In this document: piece by piece, positions 50,001-62,104 of the stretch
Numbering within the stretch: the first letter of the stretch is position 1
How the letters are laid out: each line of letters opens with the position of its first letter
Assembly: GCA_947044365.1 (NCBI GenBank)
Contig: OX345639.1
Span: 8,694,718-8,758,717, forward strand
Direction of reading: 5' to 3'
Length of the DNA stretch: 64,000 nucleotides
Source: Petrosia ficiformis
Taxonomy: Eukaryota > Porifera > Demospongiae > Haplosclerida > Petrosiidae
Made by a program: the position numbers and the translations under genes
Notes under the pieces: generated by a model
Seen by the model: only the letters and a program-made list of their open reading frames with translations
The model's database searches: none
What the model was told of the DNA's origin: nothing

Positions 50001-50654
50001 TGAAAATAATTATGAATCTGTATAATAAAAGTGCTGCTGAATGTACAGGGCTGCTGAGATTGGGACCAGGATAAATTTTCAATTGGAGACTGTATATTCT
50101 TGGTCTTTTAACGTCTACAACATACATGAAGTAACAAATTTTCAAAGTTAAAATAAAAATGTAACTTTAAATTACTGAGAGACCTCGACTATCAGATTGT
50201 GTCGCTCTGCTGGGTCCCCCTCAACAGGTCAAGGCCCCAGGAAATACTCCCTCCTCCCCCTCTCAGTGGACCTGTGCATCGGCAACTCAACCTGCCAGAC
50301 AGTCTCACGGGACAGACATTCTCCAGTGAACATCTGGCCCACAAGACTACCTACTAGACGAGTACTTTTAGTTCACTTGAACTTTATAATCATATACATT
50401 TATTTTTATTTAAAACTTTCAGGAGCAATAATACATCGTCTATCCAGTCTTAGTACGGGTAACTTTGATTCACACCGTGCAATACAAATTTCTATATACT
50501 AACCTGGTAGATCAATGCTGACTAAAAATCTACCATCTCCTTCTCCAAATATTACTTGGGTCATACCTCCCCACACCATCAACTGATTTGTGTAGACAAA
50601 CAACACTGCTGCATTACGAGGTCTGGGAAACTCATCTTTTTTTAAATACTCCAT
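47012..50654 (-). CDS. Kelch-repeat protein, copy 2
   Basis: Exons 50654-50504, 49999-49544, 48970-48810, 48050-47847, 47396-47231 and 47178-47012 give 434 residues. Intron positions and phases are the same as copy 1, and exon sequences are very similar (for example NTLYMFGGDSTEYCNSLYKL, RALLFGGRQDKYTVVYKDVY, TDVIVYGGNKQ). The last exon is nearly identical to that of copy 1, while introns differ through later insertions, including a 400-base TIR element at 48262-48661. It is a Kelch-only propeller with no other domain. Function is not inferable beyond protein binding. Confidence 0.88.
48262..48661. mobile_element. Non-autonomous TIR element in Kelch copy 2 intron
   Basis: The ends catccctatgattgcttt (48262-48279) and aaagcaatcatagggatg (48644-48661) are perfect 18-base inverse copies. 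A second internal copy of the right end (aaagcagtcataggga) begins at 48615. A related single end, ccctatgattgctttcaatg, occurs at about 59270. Confidence 0.75.
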
Positions 50655-50754
50655 TTTGAAACATCCCACCCCCTCCAAAAAAAATCAAATGCAACATTTT
50701 TGTTAAAAAAAATAAATAATAAATAAAATAATTTAAAAATAAAATACTTGAGAT

Positions 50755-53700
50755 CTACTCTGTTATGTAATTCACTAAAGACTGAACAGCAGCCATTTCA
50801 TCAGCTTCTATCAGCCGCTCAATAAAAATTTGGTATGTTCTTTCTTGTGCTGTAGTTTCACGAACCCATGCATGAAGGACATCAAAGGACAATTCACATC
50901 TTCCTGGATTAGGATTAGAATATCGAATGCTGTGAATCAAAGACTCGGGCAGGCCTAAATGATGTCCTATTTTCTTCCAGTCTTTAATATGCTGATAAAT
51001 TTTCAAGATATGATCATAAATAAAAGTTGCTTGTTTTTGTTCATCAGTTAGTCGAGACAAGTGATGGTTCATCAGACTATTCCGTTGTTCATTGGTTCTT
51101 GTTCTTGAGTGTGAATTGAAAGTTGTATCTAAAACATTAGGAACCTTTGCAGTTATATTGAAAAAGCTTTCTTTTTTGTAGTATTCACTGCAACTAAACC
51201 CTTTAATAATCAGTCTGCAAACAAGTGTTTGAGGATGGTCTGTTGCAATAACATCAAAGTCTAGTCTTGGGGGGTATTCATTGTTTTCAATGAGTTTCTT
51301 TAAGTCTAATGGAGAATATGACCTCTGTCGAAGATGCACATCAGTTTCTCGAACCTGTATGTTATTAGAAAGACTATAAGTTAAATCATAGTTGAAGCGT
51401 CGAGAATCATTATGGACTAACCCACAATACAGTAATACACCCAGGTTAATATTCAAAACACTTTGAAAATGTGTTTCTTGAGCAGATAAAAATTCAAGAA
51501 ATGAAAAATATTTTATATTTAATAGTGGGGCATACCAAATTATTAATGCATTTTTCTGCAATATGGACAATTACCAGTAGTTTATATAGTGAGACATAAC
51601 CTACTATAGGTGTCTTCTTTGGAACTACTCTCCATCCAGATGTAATGATTTGTTCTTCAATACATATTTCAGATTGCAGAAACACACCTTGAAGTAGCTC
51701 ATACTTGAATTCCTGACTATCATACAATGCCTTTGCTTGTTTGAAACACACCTATATAAGTAGAATTACACGTACTTCAATAAGGAATAAAAATAGGGTG
51801 ATCTTATAACAACTATATTTGACTCATTTCACAGCTTTATTCAGGTCAAAACTGCAGTGCTGTTCACTGCTGATGACATAATATTAAGTATGAAATTGAA
51901 TGCAAGCTCTTCTGGATATGCAACACAAAGACATTGGTAACTTAGAGCATGGAATACTCACACATACCTGTGTACTAATTAGACAATACTGGCATACAAA
52001 AATATGAACTGTATAGTGTGTTGAAACATTAGTAGGTTCTGTCATTAATACTGCATACTCTACACGACATGGACGTTTATTTTCCTCACTGAAACCAGAC
52101 ATTGAGGAGGAAGAGTACCTTCTCTTAACAGCACTACGTCTTGGTGAAGTGGCTACAACTGTTTTCTCCTGCATTTCAGATCCAGGTGTTGCTAGTGCAA
52201 CATGAGGTGCAGATTCCACTGAAGTCGATGATGCTAAACTACCAGTTCGTTCCTTTCCTACTTCACCAACAGAAGGGGTTTGTGGTACTGTAAGCTCTTG
52301 TTCAGAATGATGTGTGTCTTGGTGAGTGTCATGTACATGTGTAGATGGCGTTTGTTTATTAGCACTCGTTTTGTTAGTTTTTAGAACACCACACAATATA
52401 CACAATTCATCCAGTTCAAACCATAAATGTGACTTTTCTGCTGATATGTGAGGTCTGACATGTTGTTTCTTCCTCTGCTGGTTTTCTCTATTTTCAACAA
52501 ACTCACAAAGAGGTTCAAAAACATATTGCCCATTTGTGACATGTAGATGATCTGCTCGTAATATTATAACTGATTCTGTCTTCTCATAGCTCGGCAATTG
52601 CAGACAATGTTGCATTTGTATACGAACTGGTTTATCCAGTTTTGAGTCAGTACACACACACATAAATCCAGTCACTACATGGTATTCTTGTGGAATTGCA
52701 AATGGCCCATAAGCACAGAAGCCTACCTTGAATTTAACATCTCCATCCTTCACAATTCCAGGTGGTGCATCTATTTTCATATCCAACTCGTAATTATAGT
52801 AAGAACCGCCATTCTCATGAGAAAAGGTAAAGCTTTCTGGATCATTAACATATGGAAGATCTGGTAATTCCAAAGTATGACCTGTATAGAATTTACAATC
52901 TTCTAAGGAATTATCTACAACAAATACTGTACTATAATTAGTATAATTGCTAAAGGGAGTGAATAGCAGCCACATAAAACCTTACTATTTCCTCACCCTG
53001 AGTAAATATAAGGTTTTGATAACCCATCAGGGGATTTTTTTAGAGAGGGGAATGAATTGATTATCCAAATTTAAGCTCTCTGAGGTTGCTTCTTGGGCCC
53101 CAGAAGGCTGGTAGCTAAGTACATACTGAAATAATTATGGCCTGAAATATAGTTTGAGAGGGGACTTAAGTTAGAGGGATATCCCCCCTTCCCCCACTGT
53201 ATGAAACCCTGCTTATAGTAAGGTTTTGATACCCTATGCAGTCCACCTACAGGGATGTTACATCACTTACTTGCATATGTACATACTAAGGCAAAATATA
53301 GTTAACAAACCTTGAATTGTTTTTTAAAATCATGTATATACTATATAGGGATGATAAATGCAGAACAAGCCGAGTAGGAATTAGTGTTGTTGTAGTTTAC
53401 TATAACTAAAACCCCTTTTAGTAAGGTATTATGACTATTAGTTAACTAAACTATAACTAAATTACAGGTCTACAGCAATAACTATAACTAACTGAAATGA
53501 AAATTGGCCAATAATAGCCACTTTTAGTTGTTTAAAACCCTTTTAGTAAGCCCAATATTATTTTAGTTAATTAACTATAACAACAACTAAATTTGATAAA
53601 CTAATCATTATAACTAAAAGTGGTCATTATTGTCATACTAACACAACACTAGTAGGAATGATATAATCATTGAATATAAATATCATTTCCATTATCCTAT

Positions 53701-54581
53701 ACATCACTGTAGCACTGCAGAATGCCTGTAATGTAAAATGGAAGTGATTTCTATTTTCAATGTATCATCTCTACCTTTTTATATATGTCATCCCTATATC
53801 TTTTTAAGTTTGTTTGTAGAAGGTAATTATTATATACAAAGTTTGGTTTATATAAGATGGTTAATTTGTTACTATAATTATTATGTATCATCTTTTCGTT
53901 TCCAAATTAAATAAACTTGTAGTTTCATTAAGTATAGAAACTTCCTACTAGACTATGATGTAATTTAAACTACATTACAGATGTCCAGTGGTGTGGAAAC
54001 AGCAAGTTATGCAGGACATTGTTAAATAAATGTCCGGTAAATTGTACACAAAATATATGAGGAGGAGGACAAAAGTGATGAAATAGGCCAAAATGTTCAG
54101 TAGTCAGCTCAATGTTTCCACACCACTGCAGTTATCAATACATTTTTTTCTTACTATCTTTGTCTTCTGTTCTAACAGGTTCTTCCAGCCCTTGGTCAGT
54201 AATTTCCTTGTGCTCTACTGCCTCCTTTGTAAATTTTTCGATTAATTCATTAATTTCAATTGCATAATTTGTTTCTTTTCTACTATCAAAATCCAGTACA
54301 ACTTCTTTGATAGATTTCACTAGTGAAGTATCGATTGTATGAGTGGAGGTCTCATTTGCTTCATATATACACAATACAAATTTAACAAATGTATTGTAAT
54401 CTTTGCTTCTCAGGTATCCTGTAAGAATTTTCATGCCATTTTTCTTATCTTTGAACATAGGTGCATCCTTTTCTGATATCACTCCTTTTTCCAACAAGAA
54501 AGGTAACAGAGGGAGAATGTCCACCTTTTGTTGAATTTGTGACTCCAGTACGTTAAAAACATGATGGTGTGGTTGAGTCAT
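50755..54581 (-). CDS. CARD-like / ZU5 / Death-domain protein
   Basis: Exons 54581-54155, 52914-51968, 51751-51605 and 51555-50755 (phases 1, 0, 0) give 773 residues. Residues about 15-105 form a six-helix pattern (LLPFLLEKGVISEKDAPMF, ILTGYLRSKDYNTFVKFVL) that I read as a CARD-like death-fold domain. Exon 2 has a ZU5 domain: DMKIDAPPGIVKDGDVKFKV, FCAYGPFAIPQEYHVVTGF and KPVRIQMQHCLQL. A Ser/Thr-rich linker follows. The C-terminal exon ends in a Death domain (WKKIGHHLGLPESLIHSI, LSFDVLHAWVRE). The combination recalls PIDD/UNC5/ankyrin-type ZU5-Death proteins, which assemble signalling platforms through death-fold contacts. No transmembrane segment, so cytosolic. Intron 3 is only 49 bases. The gene is divergent from an Ig/FN3 gene about 175 bases away. 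Confidence 0.82.
53986..54128. mobile_element. hAT-like MITE in intron 1 of the CARD-like gene
   Basis: The ends cagtggtgtggaaac / gtttccacaccactg are perfect inverse copies. Flanking octamers cagatgtc and cagttatc match at 6 of 8 positions, suggesting an aged 8-base duplication. Confidence 0.7.
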
Positions 54582-54756
54582 AGTATCACTGAGTGAATTT
54601 GAGCATGCAATAGCAGTAATACTGCAAGCACGACTTCCTAGGAAAGCTTCAGTTCAAAGTTAAGTTACGCCTTCTTCAGATTAGGTCTATAATTGATATT
54701 TCAATTAATAAAAAAAATCATAGGGGTTTCCTTAATCTCTACCGAAGTACTTCGAA

Positions 54757-56045
54757 CTGGAACCGTTGCGCGCTTGTGTTTGTTTTGATATATACACAAG
54801 TACTATACTCGACAGTGGAATCACAATATAGTGAGCAGTAGTTGTCGTTGAAGTTATCACTGAAATCATTGCTATTTTTCTTTTACAGATCCAGAACTGA
54901 TTGTTGATGTTGATCCCTCTCACTCGTACTTAAGATTAGCTCCTGGTTATAATACTGTAACTCTGACTTGCACAGTTACAGTGTTCTTTGTATCAGGTAC
55001 TCAGAATCTTCAATTGGATTGGAAGAAGAATTCGCAGGTCATTACTGATAATGGTGATGATGTTATTATTGATTCTCTAACACACTGTGAGGAATATGAA
55101 ACAAATTGCGAAAGCTATTTGAAATTGATATGTCGAGAACCTGGAATTTTCACTTACACCTGCTCAGTTTTATGGGCTTATGGAACAGTGACTGAAGATG
55201 CAATAGTTAATGTAGTAGGTACGTAAGTAATATAAGTATTTAATAGTGTAATGAAGTTGAAATCCTTATACACAGGTCCTGTTCCACCAGTAAAGCCCTA
55301 TTATTTGTCAGCAACATCATCTCAGGATTTCTGCTGGGAAGCTACAATTGAATGGACTATGGATTCTATTTCCTATACACCAGAGACCTATTATGTCAAG
55401 TATGGAACATCCCAGGAATTGAATAATCAGAGTGTTATTGTTTATGGAAGTGAAGATATTCATACTGTTGATAAGAACTACACTGTGCAAATAGATGGAT
55501 TATCCAAGTATTTCTATCAGGTGATAGCTAATAATAGTGTTGGAAAGACTTCCAGTGATACTGAATGCTTTATTGAGTGTAGTACTGAAATATGTACCAC
55601 AGATCCAGACTATGAAGGTTAATAATTATGTTACAGCATGATTAATATGTTGTTCTAATGTAGCCAGATATTCAGGAAGCAGAAATGTCTGGCTACATAA
55701 GACAGTTAGATAGTGTCATTCTATATACTAATTTCACATTTTTTTATTATCCAGATACATATTTGGTCATCGTGTTATTAACTGCAATAGGCATTCCTGC
55801 ATTGCTATTTTTGATATGTATATGCACAGTCATCATGTGTGCATGTTGTAGGGAATATTGTAAAAAAATGTCGTAGAAATTTAAACTATGTACAAATGCG
55901 CAATGAGGTAGCTGATGATGTAATAGAAGAACCTCCTGAAGAAATTCCTGTACATATACCTGATGCAGATCCACTGGATTATGAAGACCTATTGAGAAGA
56001 CACAATGCCCGTGTGATACCAAGACCTCCCCTTCCACCACCATAA
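54757..56045 (+). pseudogene. Ig-FN3 membrane protein gene 1 (start lost, tail frameshifted)
   Basis: Compared with gene 2 (57317) and gene 4 (63139), the signal-peptide exon at 54757-54826 has CTG in place of ATG and an extra T that shifts the frame. The Ig exon (about 54888-55219; VTLTCTVTV ... FTYTCSVLW) and the FN3 exon (about 55276-55618; GPVPPVKPYYLSAT ... YFYQVIANNSVGKTSSD) are open. The transmembrane exon starts near 55756 (LLTAIGIPALLFLICICTVI) but runs into a stop at 55876 after an A7 tract. The conserved tail continues in another frame to 56045 (EEPPEEIPVHIPDADPLDYE ... RPPLPPP). Both PPxY motifs seen in gene 2 are altered here. Probably a pseudogene. A sequencing error in A7 could explain the tail but not the start. 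Confidence 0.7.
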
Positions 56046-56929
56046 TTAATTATTGTTTACTTTCATAATTTCTTGTTATTTTTAACACAGGATGCATAAA
56101 TTGACAATTTTCCTTGTATACTAATTTTTGCTAGTTAGTGTGTTCTATATTAATACTGACTGTTCTGTTATATACATAGCAAACTATATAGGTGTTTTGA
56201 AAATGTTAAATGTTAATTATGTTTTCAGTTAGTGAAATTTCAACTTTCTAACTGTAAGGCTTCATACACAGTTACATCAGTAATGATCAGTGATTTCAAC
56301 ATAGTTTGATTGGTTATCTTAAATTTCTATGTGTCTATGTTGTGGCCATACAAATATGGACTTTTTAGTGTGAACACTTGTAGATGCTTTGTTTATAGTA
56401 AATATTGTTTGTCAAAGCAGTTCTTGCTTCATACATAGTTACGTCAGTAATGATTGGTGATTGCAACATAGTTTGATTGGTTACCCTAACTTTCTGTGTG
56501 TACGTTCTGGCCATACAAATATGGACTCTTTAGTGTGAACACTTGTAGATGCTTTGTTTACAGTAAATATTGTTTGTCGAAGCAATTCAGTAAACTGAAA
56601 GCAGATGATTTATCTTTATATCTTATACATTTCATTAGACTACAAGTATGTCAATTGCCTGAGTGCTTTCAAAGCTTATGTTATTACCATGCATGTGAAA
56701 AAGCATGTTGATTGTTTACAATACTAAGATCAACTGCTTTCAAACTTTATGTTGAGAAAACACAATCAATAATATTGGTTGAAACAAGAAATCACTTTTT
56801 ACTTATTGAAGTTCATTTTATGGAATTTTGATGCTGGCCAAAATTGATTCATCACTGGTCAGTATTTTGGTGCTTGTGCATGATGACTATTTTTCTTCAC
56901 TTACAGCATTTTTTTCGATTTGTTTGTCA
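56046..56929. repeat. Intergenic with 167-bp tandem duplication
   Basis: ttcatacacagttacatcag at 56261 and ttcatacatagttacgtcag at 56428 begin two units about 90% alike (tggccatacaaatatggact, gaacacttgtagatgctttg). Nothing else recognised. Confidence 0.75.
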
Positions 56930-57222
56930 ATTTCAACTGCAAAATTTGTTTCTTTCTACTATTAAAATCAAGTACAACTTCTTTGATAGATTTTACTAGT
57001 GAAGTATCAATTGTATGAGTGGAGGTCTCATAAATACAATACAAAGTTAATAAATGTATCATAATATTTGCTTCTCAGATAGCTATCCTGTAAGAATGTT
57101 TGTGCCATTTTTCTTATCTTTGAACATCACTCCTTTAAGTTAAGGTAATAGGGGATGAATGGACACCTTTTTTGAATTTATGACTCCAGTACGTTAAAGA
57201 CATGATGGTTTGGTTTAGTCAT
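56930..57222 (-). pseudogene. Relic of the CARD-like first exon
   Basis: It matches 54180-54581 (minus strand) from the start codon at 57222 through the VLDFDSRKET region, with deletions around 57125-57150 that break the frame. No ZU5 or Death exons follow. It lies head-to-head with Ig-FN3 gene 2, 94 bases from its ATG. Confidence 0.8.
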
Positions 57223-57316
57223 AGAATCTACAAATATGCAAGCATGTGACTTCCTAGCAAGGCTTCAGTTACATTTCTCGAATTTTTAATCATTTCCCTA
57301 TAATCGCTACCGAAGA

Positions 57317-60017
57317 ATGGAATCGTTGCGCGCTGTGTTTGTATTGATTTATACACAAGTGTTATACTCGACAGTGGAATCACAATTTGGTGAGGAATAG
57401 TTTTCATTAAGTAGTTATTAAGTTATTACTGAAATAATTTTTTACAGACCCAACTCTGATTGTTTGGGTTAATCCCTCTACTTCATACTTGAGATCAGCT
57501 CCTGGTTATAATACTGTAACTCTGACTTGCACAGTTACAGTGTTCTATGTATCAGGTACTCAAAATCTGACAGTGTATTGGAAGAAGAATTCACAGGTCA
57601 TTACTGATAATGGTGATGATGTTATTATTGATTCTCTAACACACTGTGAGGAATACGAAACAAATTGTGAAAGTCATTTGAAGTTGATTTGTTGAGAACC
57701 TGGAACTTTCACTTACACATGTTCAGTTGTATGGGCATATGGAACAGTGAAAGCAGATGCAATAGTTAACGTAGGAGGTAAGTAACATAAGTAATTATAG
57801 TGTAATGCTGTTGAAATCCTCATACACAGGTCCTGTTCCACCAGTAAAGCCCAATTCTTTGTCAGCAACATCATCTCAGGATTTCTGTAAGAAAGCTACA
57901 ATTACATGGATGATGGATTCTGTTGCCTATACACCAGAGACCTATTATATCAAGTATGGAACATCCCGGGAATTGAATAATCAGAGTGTTACTATTTATG
58001 GAAGTGAAGATATTACTACTATTTTTAAGACCTACACTGTACAAATAGATGGATTGTCCAATAGTACCCAGTATTTTTATCAAGTGATAGCAAACAATAG
58101 TGTTGGAAAGACTTCCAGTGATACTGAATGCTTTATTGAGTGCACTACCGAAAGATGTAACACAGAAGGTTAATTCTGTCATGGCATAATTAAATAAAAA
58201 ATAAAAAAGGATGTAGGGATACCGAAACCGAAAAAGATTGCAATGGTGCCTTAGCAACAATTCACTGCAAAAACAATTGCAAGGAATAGTAAATTGTCAT
58301 GCATGTTACAGATTGTGGGTACAATGCATACTTCCTGCCATAACAAATACAGACTACAAAGGTGCCAAATACATAACTGCATGGCTATATACAATCTTTT
58401 GTGTAATGTGGTTGTAGGTTTTCAAGAAATTTGTCGATGACCAGATATAGTACTTTGAATTTTTATAAGTGACTTGAAACATGAAGTATTATATGGGTTG
58501 AATACCAAAATAGGAGACTTCAAGTAAACAATGCAACAGTAAAACTTACAAATGTAATAACAAACCCTGAGTTATTTTAACAATTTTGTTGATGACCACT
58601 TTGAAGTTTTATAAGTAACATAAACATATGAAGTATTATTTGGATACCAAAACAGAACAGCATGACTTACTTACTTGCAACTGTAATAAAAATTAATTTA
58701 ACAATTTTGTTTTTGCAATGAAATTTAAACACCACTTCCGCCTACATAAGTATATAATAGCTAGAGTAAAACTAAAACACCAAGAAGCTATACTTACGTA
58801 GGATTGTTATGTAGAAGTGGTGTTTAATTTTGTTGCTAATTCACTTAAAAATTAATTTTTAAGTGAATTAGCAGCAAAAAAAACTCCTGTAATCAACTGA
58901 AGGTTACATTTTTACAGTGAAGGTATCATCCCAATCTTGTTCCTGTGCTTTTTTGGTTTTGATATCTTTACATCCTCTTTCATTTCTTACAACGTTTTTT
59001 TTTAAATGACTGTAATAGTTAGTTTGTTAATAAATTGTTAAGCACAATTAATTACTTCATAGAGTTTGGATGTAGTCCGATATCTGAACAAAAGACAGTC
59101 TTTTGTGTGTTTCAGTATCATATAATTATGTGGTGATTATTCTTTCACTTACAGCATTAATATTGTATGTAGGAACATGGTGTCCAAAAGGAGACTCTAC
59201 CCATTTAACGTTCTTCAATAATAATATATTTATCAGTAGATAAATTAATTAATATTTTTTAAGGCATTCCCTATGATTGCTTTCAATGGAGTTTAATGTA
59301 TGTATAATTATATATTTATATTATATACCTACCCCTATATATATAATATATATAAAATTTTATAATTGCATATGTATTATATTTGTTTGTATCACTATAG
59401 ATAAACGAATAATCTATAGTGCAGGCATAATAATAATGTTTTTACATAATTATATGGTCAATTAATGGTCTTTGTTGTGTAGAAACTGATAGCTGTTCTA
59501 TCACTTGCAATTGAAATGTATAGGTAGTTCTCTGAGATTGGTAGTACTCAGAGAGTACAACCTTACTCTCTGATTATTTTATATGACAGCTGCCCTCATG
59601 TAGTTAGACAATCGGGGAACAGAAATGTCTGTCTGCATGAGACAGTTAGATAGTGTCATTGTATATAATAAGTTTAATTTTTTTTCTTATCTTGCAGATA
59701 CAACAAAAGGTACAAAACTATTGATTCCTATTTTGGTACCAATTTTTATATTTTTCATTTGCAGTATCTGCATGGTCATCATCATGTGTGTATGTTGTGT
59801 GAAAATTCGTAAAAGACATCATAGAAATTTTAACTATGTAGCATTATGTAATGAGGTAGCTAATGATGTAGATAATGATGTAATAGAGGAACCTCCTCCT
59901 GAATATCAGGAAGAACTACCTGCACTGATACCAGATGCAGATCCACCTAATTATGAAGAGCAATTGAGAGAACACAATGTCTGTGTGATACCAAGACCTC
60001 CCCTTCCACCACCATAG
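57317..60017 (+). pseudogene. Ig-FN3 membrane protein gene 2 (in-frame stop in Ig exon)
   Basis: Exon 1, 57317-57389, encodes a signal peptide (MESLRAVFVLIYTQVLYS). The Ig exon starts at 57448 (VTLTCTVTVFYVSG, W in strand C) but has TGA at 57693-57695 where genes 1 and 3 have the CGA of ICREPG, a C-to-T change at a CpG. The FN3 exon 57829-58168 and the transmembrane/tail exon 59698-60017 are open. The tail has two PPxY motifs, EPPPEYQ and DPPNYEE, and ends IPRPPLPPP. PPxY motifs bind WW domains such as those of NEDD4-type ligases, and the final proline run could bind SH3 or EVH1 domains. The intron at 58169-59697 is inflated by palindromic insertions. If the stop is real, only a short secreted Ig fragment could be made. 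Confidence 0.75.
58726..58873. repeat. MITE-like inverted repeat plus 40-bp perfect palindrome
   Basis: aaacaccacttc ... gaagtggtgttt and tacataagtata ... tatacttacgta form one inverted repeat. Directly after it, 58834-58873 (tgctaattcacttaaaaatt and its exact inverse) is a perfect 40-base palindrome with no spacer. Lies in the FN3-to-transmembrane intron of gene 2. Confidence 0.8.
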
Positions 60018-60429
60018 CTATTTCTTGTTTACTTTCATGTATAATGTAGATTATTTTTAAAATAGTGGCATTATGCATAATTGGTTTCAAAATGATTTTA
60101 TTTGTATACAAAATTTTGTCAGTTAATTAGTGTGTTCTATACATTAATAATAATAGAGTCTAGTATTGTTGTTATAATAGATACATGTTTTATAGTAAAA
60201 TAGTTATCGTAAACAGCTAGGTTACTAAATGAAATATTTTTAAAATGATAACCAGAGGGGAAGCCTGATTTTCTGCATATTCAGTTACACAATACAAATT
60301 TAGCAACCATGCATATTGTACGAAATGAGATTCCTTATGATTGTGTGGTTGAGTCATTATATAATACAATCACCATAACTACATGACAGTTTCAGTACCA
60401 GACTATAATAACAATTAACAATTGTTTCG

Positions 60430-61630
60430 ACAGTAGAATCACAATTTGGTGAGAAATAATGAATAATTATTCAAGTTATCACTAAAATCATTTGCTGTTT
60501 TTCTTTGATAGATCCAACGCTGATTATCCGGATTGATCCATCTCACTCATACTTAAGATCAGCTACTGGTTATAATACTGTAACTCTGATTGCATAGTTC
60601 AAGTGTACTTTGTATCCGGCATTCAAAATCTGACAGTAGATTGGAAAAAGAATTCAGAGGTCATTATCGATAATGGTGATGTTGCTATTAGTGATTCTAT
60701 AATATACTGTCATGAACACAAAGAAGATTGTGAAAGCCATTTGAAGTTGATTTGTCGAGAACCTGGAATTTTCACTTACACTTGTTCAATTTTATGGGGC
60801 TATGGAACAGTGACTGAAGATGCAATAGTTAACTTAGTTAATCTTTGATAATGCCCATTTTGTATGAATGGCGTCAAATTAATTCCTATGGTTCTGTACG
60901 AATATCCACTTTGAAGTAATGTATACAAGTATTTATAGTATAATGCATTTGAAATCCTTATACACAGGTCCTGTTCCACCAGTAAAGCCCTATCATTTGT
61001 CAACAACATCATCTCAGGATTTCTGCAGGGAAGCTACAATTGAATGGACTATGGATTCTATTTCCTATATACCACAGAACTATTATGTCAAGTATGGAAC
61101 ATCCCAGGAATTGAATAATCAGAGTGTTACTGTTTATGGAAGTGAAAATATTCATACTGTTGATAAGCACTACACTGTGCAAATAGATGGATTATCCAGA
61201 AATACTCAGTATTTCTATCAGGTGATAGCTAATAATAGTGTTGGAAAGACTTCCAGTGATACTGAATGCTTTATTGAGAGTAGTACTGAAATATGTACTG
61301 TAGAAGATCCAGACGGAGGTAAATTATAAATATTAATTTTAGATACCTAGTCTCATATGGCAATACATTCATTCAGGGATTGGGCAAGTCTGGCTGCATG
61401 AGATTGATAAATATAACTATTTAATACTAATTACTATTACAGTCCACACAGATAATGACAAAGTATTGATTATTATTGTGGTACCAAGTTTGATAGTTCC
61501 TGTTTTAATCTGCATAATCATTGTGTTGGCATTGATTGTTGCATGTTTTGTGACTCATTCTAGACATGGTGGAAATGGTGGAAACATTGGAGATGACGTT
61601 GCGGATGGAGTACCACCTGAATACAATTGA
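60430..61630 (+). pseudogene. Ig-FN3 membrane protein gene 3 (signal exon lost, Ig frameshift)
   Basis: Only the end of the signal-peptide exon remains (cgacagtagaatcacaatttg|gtgaga, about 60430-60450), with no ATG. In the Ig exon (about 60512-60832) a base is missing at ctctgattgc (gene 1: ctctgacttgc), giving a stop at 60595. The FN3 exon 60968-61319 is open (GPVPPVKPYHLSTT ... YFYQVIANNSVGKTSSD). The last exon (about 61442-61630) has a transmembrane helix (VLIIIVVPSLIVPVLICIII) and a different, short Gly/Asn-rich tail ending VPPEYN-stop, which keeps one PPxY motif. A pseudogene as it stands, although the FN3-to-tail part could still be spliced to another first exon. Confidence 0.7.
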
Positions 61631-61969
61631 GAAGGCATAATGCTTGTGATACCAAAATATCTTTCCAAACCATAATTATATTTCTAATTTTCATAATAAT
61701 TTTACTCTAAGAAATTAACACGCAACATCATTTTGAACTTGTATACTTAATTTGATAATTATAATTGTATCAACTATCTTTGTGTAGTTTGATATAATAA
61801 CTTACCAAATAAAATATTTTGAATTATTACATTGTTTTCTGCATTACTTAGTACATATGGGATGCTAACAGGACTTTATACAATCAACTGTTAATATTCC
61901 TAAAACAGAAAATCCAGTAACATAATAAAGAACTTTGAATGCTGAAACCTGAAACCAAACCTGACTTCA

Positions 61970-62104
61970 TAATGTAATGTAATAGAGGAACATCCTCCTG
62001 AATATCAGAAAGAACTACCTGCACTGATACCAGATGCAGATCCACCAAATTATGAAGAGAACACAATGGCAGTGATACCAAGACCGCCCCTTCCACTGCC
62101 ATAG
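61970..62104 (+). pseudogene. Orphan PPxY tail exon
   Basis: Matches the cytoplasmic tail of gene 2: HPPEYQKELPALIPDADPPN then YEEN ... VIPRPPLPLP and a stop. It has no transmembrane segment in front. Either a remnant of a further array member or an alternative last exon for gene 3. Confidence 0.65.

Noticed and set aside
50197..50502. Plus-strand ORF in Kelch copy 2 intron 1, proline/serine-rich with locally higher GC
   Set aside because: Sequence resembles an inserted fragment; no domain and no exon borders matching a gene. It may be a transposon remnant but has no clear ends.
52524..52877. Second protease or kinase domain in the CARD/ZU5/Death protein
   Set aside because: I looked for further catalytic motifs between the ZU5 and Death domains and saw only a Ser/Thr-rich linker and a beta-rich segment that may be UPA-like.
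55747..56043. Minus-strand ORF across the gene 1 tail, and similar ones at 61884-62102 and 57871-58260
   Set aside because: Complementary shadows of the conserved plus-strand transmembrane/tail and FN3 exons.
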